Assembly: GCA_004369045.1 (NCBI GenBank)
Contig: ML213507.1
Location: 320,946 to 374,811, forward strand
From: Heliocybe sulcata
Lineage: Eukaryota > Basidiomycota > Agaricomycetes > Gloeophyllales > Gloeophyllaceae
Direction of reading: 5' to 3'
DNA length: 53,866 nucleotides
Under the pieces are notes generated by a model. That model did not search any database and was not told the origin of the DNA. It was given only the letters and a program-made list of their open reading frames with translations. Positions 45,048-53,866 of this stretch are shown one piece after another. The first letter of the stretch is position 1. Each line of letters begins with the position of its first letter. Position numbers and translations under genes: made by a program.

Positions 45048-46642
45048 ATGTCCCCAGTCGCCGAGTCTACCGTAGCGACCGTCGATTCCAAGGAGTCCAA
45101 CAGTACCGCAAAGGCTTCCCCAGCAGTCCAGGACGCTTCAGCAGGCAATATGACCTCTGTGCCGTTTGTCTTGTCTTCCGTGGAGTCAAATGCACGCACC
45201 TACGCTCGTAAGTTCCCCGGCACATTTGCGAAGGGCAATGGCCTGTGGATATACGACGTGGAAGGTATGTCTTTTAGGCTCAGGCATAGTCTGCAGGTCT
45301 AACATACCAGTGCCACATGCAGGGAGCAAATATTTCGACCTACTTCAGTGTGCAGGTGCACTTCCCTTGGGCCATAACCATCCCATCGTTCGTCAAGCTA
45401 TCCTTGACTACGTGGACTCCCAGTTGCCACAGCAATGCCTTGACCTTGCAACAACCGCCAAGACGGCTTTCGTCCAAGAATTGTGGCGTTGGATCCCAGC
45501 ACCTCTCTCCTCTACGGGCAAGATTCAATTCACCTCACCCTCCGGTTCAGACGCTGTCGAAGCGGCCATGAAGCTTGTCCGTATCGCGACTGGCAGGTCG
45601 ACGATTATCGCCTTCGATGGCGGCTACCACGGGCACACCTCCGGCTCCCTCGCCGCCATGGGAAACACCGAGACAAAGTCCCAACTCAAGACAGGGTCTC
45701 TGGCTGATGTCGTGTTCTTCCCTTACCCGCATCCCGACAAATCTCCCTTCGGCCCCACCGTCACCGACAGCAATGTCACAGCCGAGCTGTGCGCCGCCTT
45801 GCTCGAGACAAAGCTGGCCGATCCGGAGAGTGGCATGACCAAACCTGCCGGTATCATCGTCGAGTGCATTCAAGGCGAGGGAGGCGTTGTGCCCGCACCC
45901 AGGGAGTGGCTGAAGCGGCTCCGCCGCATGGCTACGGAGCACGACATCCCGCTCATTTTTGATGAAGTCCAGAGCGGCTTTGCGAGGACCGGCACGCCCT
46001 TCGCGTTTGAATATGCCGGAGTAACGCCCGATGTGATCGTCATGTCCAAAGCTGGTGAGCCTGCCGGTTGTCCAAATTTATCTCCCACTCAATCGGGCTA
46101 TAATTAGTCGGCGGTAGCATGCCGTTAGCGTGCATCGTATACGATGAGAAACTGGATAAATGGCAGCCTGGCAGCCACGCGGGAACGTTCAGAGGCAATC
46201 AGCTCGCGCTTGTCACGGGGGCTCGAGTCCTTGCGCACATGCGTGAAACAAGAATGTGGGAGCATGCTGCGCAAATGGGCGCGCTGTTCCGATCACACCT
46301 GGTTCAACATGCCGCGCAGTTCGGGATCAAGCAACATATTCATTCGATTCGGGGAAGAGTAAGTTCGGACTTGTGGCAGTGAATAGTAACCAGTATTGAT
46401 GCGGCTACGCCTAGGGACTCATGCTAGGTATACAGTTGACGCTGCCAGGTTCCACAATTGAGGATGGCGCCCTGGCAAAACGAGTACAGGGCATCATGTT
46501 TGAGAGGTACAAGGTTATTATTGAACGCGGGGGACGGCATGGCTCGGTCTTGCGTGTCCTGCCGCCTTTGACTATATCCTCCGAAGAAATTGAGGAAGCT
46601 GCTGAGCTTTTGGCGAAGGGTATCGCAGATGCCGTCTACTAG
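45048..46642 (+). CDS. Class III aminotransferase, 2,4-diaminobutyrate aminotransferase type
   Basis: PLP enzyme that in bacteria interconverts aspartate 4-semialdehyde plus glutamate with L-2,4-diaminobutyrate plus 2-oxoglutarate (EC 2.6.1.76). Exons 45048-45264, 45323-46054, 46108-46358 and 46415-46642 give 475 residues, in frame. Family landmarks are ESNARTYARKFP, CAGALPLGHNHP, SGSDAVEAAMKLVRIATGR, FDGGYHGHT, VECIQGEGGVVPA, DEVQSGFARTG, the PLP lysine in MSKAVGGSMPLA (codons joined across an intron), SHAGTFRGNQ, RGRGLMLGIQ, and ERGGRHGSVLRVLPPL. These fit DABA aminotransferase much better than ornithine or GABA enzymes. The first 45 residues are a Ser/Ala-rich extension without an obvious targeting signal. 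Divergent from the NRPS, it probably supplies Dab as a building block. A bacterial-like enzyme with fungal introns hints at old horizontal transfer. Confidence 0.85.
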
Positions 46643-47831
46643 TTTATTATCTTGTAATTGTGATGGGGTCTTGAATGCATATCGTAGTCCCATGACCATA
46701 TAATGATTGTGCACGCTGTTGGGATCGTAGTAAACAGCGAGTGCCTATTACTAGCGTCTTGTCATCCAAGATTTAATGCTGGCACGCCGCAACTATACAC
46801 AGACGCAGGTTATCGTACTCACCCCGTACCGCCCGGGCCGAATCGAGTATACGCAGTGAGTGTTGTGTACAGCCATGATTGCCGTTCGACGCCACCATCA
46901 TTAATGCCAGCATATCATTCTCTTCATTAACATTCTTCCCTATTTCCTGCGACGCTCATCTCCGACGGAAGAGCAGCATGGCTCGGTGCAAGTCATTCTC
47001 AGAATGCTCCATTTGGATGTCTCGAGTCCACGATGCCCGAGCACAGGCGGCCAGGTACGAGGGGCAAGAAATCCGGCATTTGATCTCACAAAAATGATCC
47101 ATCAATCTTCAGTTTGTCATATGGAAAGGAATGGTGCCCAGTTTCAAACAAAAGATACCACGGAGATGTAGTAAGCTCTGAAGCGATGAATACGGAGCAC
47201 GCTGGAGGATTGACAGACTTGCGAGAATGAATGTGATCCGGAAGCAAATCGCTGATGTGCCTTACCCACACAGTCAAGCGCCCATGGCACTGAGCAGTTT
47301 CATTTCTAAACCAATGCATGCACAGGTACTTTATCCTGGAACACTCCTCGTTTGACGGTCTCGGAGGATGGAACTAGGCGGAAGTCGCAATCAGCAGACT
47401 TCCAACTATTTGGCTACTCTCGTATGGAATCGTTTCTGCTCATGGGAGTTGTCTGAAACTAGGCCTCGGATCTACAGTGACAACTCAATTTGGGCCCAAT
47501 GGCGATACATTTGACGTGAGTTCATCAAACAGTCAATCAGGCCGGCGCATCAACGTTCAACAGTCGGATTGAAGGCTTCATGGGACTGTTTTGTTATTAC
47601 GCGCAGATACCTCCGCAGCCCAGGAACGGGCGATCAGGGCCGCCATCGGTCACATTGGTATTGCACAACTTGTCGCCATCTCCGAGCATGAGAAGCGATG
47701 GTGATCTAGACCGGCCAGCAGTATGTTGTACAGCTTCAGAAAAAGCGTTCTGAGCGGAGTCTGTGCAGAATATCAAAACCTAGCAGAGTCTTGACTCGCT
47801 GGGAAATGAACCTTTGTCCCCTGCAATAGCC
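46643..47831. other. Intergenic between aminotransferase and ABC transporter
   Basis: No gene is recognised in these 1.2 kb. Short frames on both strands lack domains. It should contain the 3' UTR of the aminotransferase and the promoter of the ABC gene, which points the same way. Confidence 0.45.
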
Positions 47832-50800
47832 ATGGACGTTCCCACCATGACTGCCGATGCGTCGAGCTTGGACAAGGACGATTCCGAGAAGGAGAAGGCC
47901 TCTACACCAAGCGTCGATACTCAACCAGAACGTGTCCAGACGAGCAAAACAGTCAATCCGAATCTCTTCTCGTTCTTTACACTGGAATGGCTGACGCCGC
48001 TGGTATGGTACGAGTGACCTCCCCAAAATATCAGCAACGTACTAACTCGTTATTCGCAGGCAAGGAGCTCGTCGCCAATTGTTTGAGGAAGATTTGTACC
48101 TGCTACGCAAGTCCATGCTCTCCTCCTACATCAAGAAGGAGATTCTGGATCCATACGAGAAGCGCATCCTTGACTGGCAACGATCCAACGATGCCAATGC
48201 GAAGCCTCCCTCTCTTCTGCGTGCCATGGTGCGACCGTATTGGTCCCAGTGGTAAGACTCTCCGTCCTGCATGGAAGTAGTGGTAATAACAACTGTGCCA
48301 GGATATTTGCAGCGATACTTTATGGATGTGGAGTAGCTTGCGGTCTGGCTCTGCCGATCTTTGTTCAGCAGACGGTTCTGTACCTGAGCAACGAGAGCCC
48401 GCCGATCAGCTCATTCGTAACACCCAACCTGCGTATCCACTCGGGCGTTGCACTCGCCTTCATCCTCTTTGGGTTCCAGGTAATGTTTATCTTGGACTGA
48501 CTGAAGACGTTCTGACACTCGACCGGTTCTTGATATCATCAGGCATCAAAGAGTATCTTCATCCAAAGCTCAACGTCGATCATGCGGGAGCTGCAGCTCA
48601 ATATGCAGTCCGCAGTGATTATCGGCGCCTACCAGAAGTCGTTCCGGTTAGACAACCAGGAAGCGGCAAACCATCCTGTAGGCAACGTAATGAACGTCAT
48701 CAATGTGGACAGTGAGCGTATCGGAATCGCTATCGAGAATAGTAAGCGATTCAAGCCGCATAGTATTCAGCATAAAGCTGACCCAGTATCGTCTATAGTA
48801 CAGCAATTCTGGGGCCTGATAGTTCAGCTTGCGGTCTCGATTGTCCTTCTCTCTGGATACCTCGGTCGCGCTATCTGGGCCGGAATCGGAAGTATGATCG
48901 TCATTATTTTCGTTCAGGCGGTCATCGCACCATTCGTATACAACCTCACTGGTACAGAAATGGAAGTCGTCGACAAGCGCCTGGACCTGACAAGGGAGAT
49001 GCTGCAAGGTTTGTAGCGTTAACCCTGGCCACCGCGTCTGATGTCTGATTGGACATTTACAGGCATCAAGATAATCAAACTGAGAGCACTAGAGCCCTAC
49101 GTTCTCTCACTGATATCTTCCGTCCGGTCAAGGCAGTTGAAATATGTCCGCTTTGAGAACTTCTTCTCTATCGGATTGTTTTCTGCGTCGCAGTGCTCTG
49201 CTGTGCTCTTGCCGCTATTCACTTTTATCGTGTACTCGAGTCTACACGGTGGGTTAGAGGCCGCAGTTGTATTCCCGGCTCTGACCTTGTTCTCGCAATT
49301 GCTGGAGCCCTTGAACTTCTTGCCGCAACTGGTCTCGTAAGTTTTCTTATCTGTACGTATGTCTTTTCTGACGGTCCTGTCACGCCACAGGTCTTTTATA
49401 CAAGCTAAAGTATCTTGGGATCGTACTTGCCAGCTCTTCCAAGCTCGGGAAGCAGCCAACCCGGTATCGGAAAAGTCGTCTACCAGCGCGTCGACTGATC
49501 CCATATCTGCTATCGAAATCGTGAATGCAAGCATGAGATGGCCCAAGATCAAGGCCGAGGAAGAGTCGTCCGAGGAAGACCCTGGATTCTTCGATCTCCT
49601 GTTGAAAAGCAGGAGGAAGTCGAAATCGGACACGGAATCGATTGACGTTAACGAGCCCGTGCTGAAGGATATCTCTCTGCAAGTACCCGTCGGCAGTTTC
49701 GCGGTCGCTTTGGGAGGTGTCGGCTCTGGGAAGACTTCGCTGTTATCCGCCATCGCTGGACAACTGGAGCGTGTGTCGGGATCGGTGTGCAACAGTTTCC
49801 TTTCTCTGCGTGGTCTCAGAATCTGATATTCTCTTCAGGTATCCCACCGAGGAACGATTGCGTACTTGACACAGAAGCCATGGCTGCTCTCCCAAACGCT
49901 CGAGGCAAATATTCTGTTCGGCTTGCCTATGGACCACGACCGTTTTGCTACTGTCTTGAATATTTGCGAATTGACGGACGACCTTGCTCAACTTCCGCGT
50001 GGGGTTAAGTCGCAAGTCGCTGAAGGTGCTGCGAATCTGAGCGGAGGGCAACAAGCGCGGATCGCGCTCGCCCGGGCTCTGTACAGTAACTCAGGTCCGT
50101 CGGGTCGTCTTTCAGTTGTTGTGCTTGAGCTTAAACGAGAGCAGATATATACTTACTTGACGACGTATTCTCCGCCCTTGACGCTCGCGTCTCTGGCAAA
50201 GTGTTCAAGGCGACTATCGAGTACCTGAGGGGCAAAACTATTCTACTAGTCACCCACGACGTGAAACTGGCGGACCGAGCCGATCAAGTATTCGTCGTAT
50301 CAAAAGGGTCGATAATCGAGAATGGACGTCCGAAAGAGATTTTGGCATCGCTAAGCCAGACGAAGCTGCACGAAGTAGTGGGCGTCGAACATGGTGTCCA
50401 CCGGGACGAGCAGTCCAACGAGGACAATTTAGCTGTATCGGACGCCGATAGCGAAAACGACGAAGATGAAATCGCCGTCACAGAAAGCAGACGGAAGGGT
50501 CATGTTTCCTGGCCAACATACCTCAGGTACATCAAGGCTTCCGGTGGATTCGCTACCGTCGTCGTGCTGCTTGTTATACTCGTGGTCCAGCAGGCTGCAG
50601 TTGGTACGTTCCATCTGAACATCGTTATGGGTCTAGTTGACTTATTGGAGACGCAGTTATATCTAACCTGTGGCTGTATTGGTGGGATGACAATTCGTTC
50701 CACATCTCCAACCAGAAGTACCTTCTCGCATATGGCCTCATTGGCGTTGCTGTTTGTATCTTCTTGAGTGAGTACACCTGACGTGGTCTCTTGTTCGGAC

Positions 50801-52414
50801 TCTCATTCTCTTCAGCACTTGGCAACATGTCCGTCGTGACTGCGACGTACAAGGCATGCATTGTCTACCATCGGTTAGCTCTGGACAGAGTAGCCCACGC
50901 TCCTCTCCATTTTTTCGAGACCAATCCTGTTGGCCGTATCATGAATCGGTTTAGCAGGGATGTCAACGGCGTGGATCACGAGCTATACGTCTGGGTCTTC
51001 AATGTTGTCACCGGAGTTTTCATTATTGCTGGGCTCGTGATCGTCATGTGCTGGCCAAGCCCTTACCTCGCAATCACCATCCCGGTGCTGGGTTTGATAT
51101 ACTACGTCATCTACGCATTCTACAGAGGGTGAGTGTGCCGTCAATTCTTAGGTGTCTGCTTACCTAGTTGTCTCCCAGCGCTAATATTGAGCTCAAGCGC
51201 TTGACCTCCAAGAGCAGGTCCCCGCTATACGCTTATGTCTCCGAAACATTAGAAGGCGCAATAGTCCTAAAGTCGTTCAATCGAGTGGACTCGGCGTATG
51301 AAACCGCTCTGTCGTTACTGGACTTCTCCAATCGACCCTTCTATATCTCCCGCTCAGCAGAGCTTTGGCTGCTTTTGCGCATCGAACTCTTCGCATCCCT
51401 GGTCACGTTGGCGATGGTCTTGATCGGGTCAGCCACGACGGCTTCAGGACCGTTGATCGGGTTAGCCCTGAGCTCAGCCTTCGCGTTGACGAATGAGATC
51501 AATGCCCTTATTCGGAGTACCGCAGAGGTCGAGAGCAATATGAACTCCGTAGAGAGGCTAGACGATTACTGCTACGACCTGCCGCCCGAGGGGTCATCAA
51601 TAACGGAATCGAAAGATGTCCCTCCTTCCTGGCCATTGACCGGGACCATTTCGATCAAAAGCATGACGGTGAGATACCCCTCCCGCCCGGACGTCGCCGC
51701 TTTGAAGGATGTCAGTCTGGATATCCACAACGGCGAAAAAATCGGAGTGGTCGGTCGGACTGGCAGCGGGAAGTCGACTTTGCTGTCCGCCTTATTGCGC
51801 CTTGTCGAGTACGATGGAACAGTGGAAATCGACGGCTTAGGTAGGCTCTTCTCCATGACTCCAGTGTATCGCTAACAAGATACACCCCAGATATCCGCGG
51901 ATTGCCTTTGGAAAAATTACGTCGCAGCATCGCCTGTGTATCGCAAGACTCTGGACTCTTCAGCGGGACGCTCCGATCCAACCTCGACCCACTTGGGCAA
52001 GCTACGGATGCCTCGCTCCTGTCCATGCTAGTCCTCGTTGGTCTCGGATCCTTCGATCTGAATATGGAGCTGACGGCAGGCGGAAAGAATCTGTCACAAG
52101 GCCATCGGCAGCTTGTGATTGTCGCTGCCGCACTCCTGGGGGATCCCAAGGTCGTTATCCTTGACGAGGCGACTGCGAGCTTGGATAACGCAACAAGCGC
52201 CAGCATCACGAAGTTGGTCAGCGAGAACCTGACCAGAGCGACGGTCCTTACTATCGCTCATCGACTGGATACCGTCATGAACTGCGACCGGATCGTCGTG
52301 CTCGATAAAGGGAAGATTGTAGAAGTGGGCTCTCCTAACGAACTTCTGTCTAGACAGGGTGGTCTCTTTGCGGAGATGGCGAGAGCTGCTGAGGAACAGC
52401 ACGGAGATCTGTAG
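47832..52414 (+). CDS. ABCC (MRP)-type full ABC transporter
   Basis: ATP-driven exporter, about 1,350 residues, many small introns. The start ATG (47832) precedes a hydrophilic N-terminus and NLFSFFTLEWLTPLVW, with no TMD0. Order: TMD1 (for example FWGLIVQLAVSIVLLSGYLG); NBD1 with Walker A GGVGSGKTSLL, signature NLSGGQQARIALARALY and Walker B IYLLDDVFSALDARV; acidic linker; TMD2 with HFFETNPVGRIMNRFSRDV and LVIVMCWPSPYLAI; NBD2 with Walker A GRTGSGKSTLL, signature LSQGHRQL, Walker B VVILDEATASLD and the His-loop TIAHRLDTV. The unequal NBDs (Asp after Walker B in NBD1, Glu in NBD2) are typical of MRPs. Placed next to the Dab aminotransferase and NRPS, it most likely exports the peptide or protects the producer. 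Exact exon edges around 49810-50180 and 50760-50810 are approximate. Confidence 0.9.
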
Positions 52415-52851
52415 GGTCTGAATCAACTGGTTACTCTCAGGTTAGCGTTAGTGATCACTCTGCCGTGGTTTGTGAGGACTTGATGATAATTGTGAATATC
52501 AAAATTCGTCACGAAAATGATCATCCATATGTCATCACTCATTTATATACTCTGCATTGTCCGTACGGGTAACACTTTAATTAACGCGATACATAGATGC
52601 ATTTCTCTCGAGAACTTACGCTTTTGATCAACATCTCTCAAAGGCCGTTGGCTTGAACGTGCGCAGTAAGAAGAGACGAAACCTGGCTCGGAAGGTGAAT
52701 CCAAATCGGCAGGAAGAGTCTAATCCCGATAGCGAAATCCCACTCGTCTGGAGAGGGACCTGTCTATTCCATGCAGAGCCGTTGTCGAAGTGAAATAAAG
52801 GATAGGTACATGCGCGCACGCAGGATGTGACACTGTACATGAATTGGATTT
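52415..52851. other. Intergenic, convergent 3' ends
   Basis: A 437-bp spacer between the 3' ends of the ABC transporter (plus) and RSA3 (minus). I see no gene here, only presumed 3' UTRs and polyadenylation sequence. Confidence 0.5.
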
Positions 52852-53508
52852 TCAGGGGCTCGTAGGCTGGTCCAATACGATTTCCATCTCGTTGATCTGG
52901 TTATTGTCTGATGTCGAACCGAAGACGTCTGCTCCAGCCGCCAAGGACTCGATCAACAGCCCTAAACGTGAACTTGTCATGTTAGGCTCCTAGAGGAAGA
53001 ATATATCAATGGATTGTCAACAGCGTTTGCGAAACGACTTTACCTTGCGTGTTACATCCAGGTCATCCTTGAAGCCGTCAGCGATAGACGACATCCAGAA
53101 TTTTCTGAACTTCTCCTTCAGAGCTTGCTCGTCAACTGATTCTTGCCCAGAGACGCCACTGGTAGGAGGGAAAGGAGGTATCGTTGCCGCAGGTGGTGAG
53201 GCAGACGGCGACCTCCGTCGCGAGCGTGCTTCCTGGCTAGTATTTTTATCATCGCGCACATTCTCCTTTACTCGTGGAAGATCTGCCTCAGAATCCGAAG
53301 CAGAGTCTGAATCAGAACTCGAAGAGGATTCATCCGACTCGTCCAGTTCAGGTTCTCCTTGTGCGATCACTGGTTGGACTTTCGGGGCGACCCGAGGACT
53401 AGTCGACTCGTCTGACGACGACTCGGAAGAGGATTCGGAGGAGGATGCTGCACGCCGTTTCCGTTTCCTGTTCCGTTTCCTCTGTTGGACTGGTTTCGCG
53501 GGAGGCAT
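52852..53508 (-). CDS. RSA3: Ribosome assembly protein 3 (RSA3-like)
   Basis: Nucleolar factor for 60S ribosomal subunit assembly. Exons 53044-53508 and 52852-52989 (intron 54 bp) give 200 residues. The N-terminal part is a basic cluster (KRNRKRKRR) followed by long Ser/Glu/Asp tracts, typical of nucleolar proteins. The C-terminal Rsa3 domain reads KEKFRKFWMSSIADGF, DDLDVTRKEPNM across the intron, then LGLLIESLAAGADVF. The family's conserved pattern (F-R-x-F-W/Y then D-D-L then L-L-I-x-x-L) is present. A housekeeping gene here marks the right border of the biosynthetic cluster. Confidence 0.8.
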
Positions 53509-53737
53509 TCGTTCGAGCTTGCAATTGGAAGATTGAAAGAACCTACAAGCAACGTGAACCTGAATTCTTTTGCGCCTGTGACGGTTCGGGAACTGTACCG
53601 GCTAACGTACGCCCGATGGGCAAGTCTCGGGCCGGGTGGCTGACGGATTACCAACGCTTTCAATTCATTCCTTAATCATGCTCATGTTAGAGCTCCTTTC
53701 TTTCTTGAATATATTATCCTACGAACCCCTGAATGGG

Positions 53738-53745
53738 TATATAAG
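53738..53745 (+). promoter_or_regulatory. TATA box of a plus-strand gene starting beyond the window
   Basis: TATATAAG in the context GGGTATATAAGAGC at 53738-53745 is followed by a pyrimidine-rich stretch (TATCGCTTTACACCTGTCTT) usual around fungal transcription starts. No ATG-initiated frame is credible before the window ends at 53866. Confidence 0.5.
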
Positions 53746-53866
53746 AGCTGTATTATTTACTAGTACCCTAGAGCTCGCTCAACTATCGCTTTACACCTGT
53801 CTTTCAGTTCGTGCGACTACTCTCCGTGTGCCGGCTCCGCGACTCCCACGTCTCGCCGTCGTCACA

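Noticed and set aside
1-53866. tRNA, rRNA and CRISPR features
   Set aside because: No cloverleaf-compatible B-box sequences, rRNA signatures or regularly spaced direct repeats were seen; CRISPR is not expected in a fungus.

Overview
The window looks like part of an agaricomycete (basidiomycete mushroom/polypore-type) genome. Nearly all genes are cut by many 48-60 bp GT-AG introns with CTAAC-like branch points. Several families are typical of Agaricomycetes (Plavaka transposase, DUF6532, F-box protein, expanded orphan families), and a eukaryotic ribosome-assembly gene (RSA3) lies at the right end. No assignment below genus-group level is justified. All calls were read by eye from translations and splice signals; no database search was run.

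Left part (1-14.4 kb): three multi-exon genes of unknown function. These are a 987-residue orphan (692-3892, minus), a nuclear-looking protein with a dioxygenase-like core (about 4814-8335, plus), and a single-pass membrane protein with a long Pro/Ser/acidic tail and a new 59-residue triple repeat (9160-12723, minus). A two-copy 189-bp tandem repeat with a covarying bulged hairpin lies at 4.1-4.45 kb.

Middle (14.4-29.8 kb): a transposon graveyard. An F-box gene (14444-18407) is split by a non-autonomous LTR retrotransposon (15599-18114) with a perfect 5-bp target duplication, and its 5' LTR carries a hAT-like MITE with an 8-bp duplication. Next is a Plavaka transposon carrying a degenerate transposase (minus) and a divergent DUF6532 gene (plus). 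Each of these genes is split by one copy of the same 1.37-kb element ('Q'), and the two copies are in opposite orientation. The following 2.8 kb is AT-rich, without genes, and holds MITE-like debris.

Right part (29.8-52.4 kb): an apparently undescribed biosynthetic cluster. A 4,409-residue nonribosomal peptide synthetase (minus) has the order C-A-T-C-A-T-E-C-A-T-T-E and a C-terminal hydrophobic membrane hairpin. It is transcribed divergently from a class III aminotransferase of the 2,4-diaminobutyrate type, followed by an ABCC-type exporter. The simplest reading is a short, probably N-acylated, D-residue-containing peptide built with 2,4-diaminobutyrate (Dab) and exported by the ABC protein. 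RSA3 (52852-53508) and a TATA promoter at 53.74 kb mark the return to housekeeping sequence.
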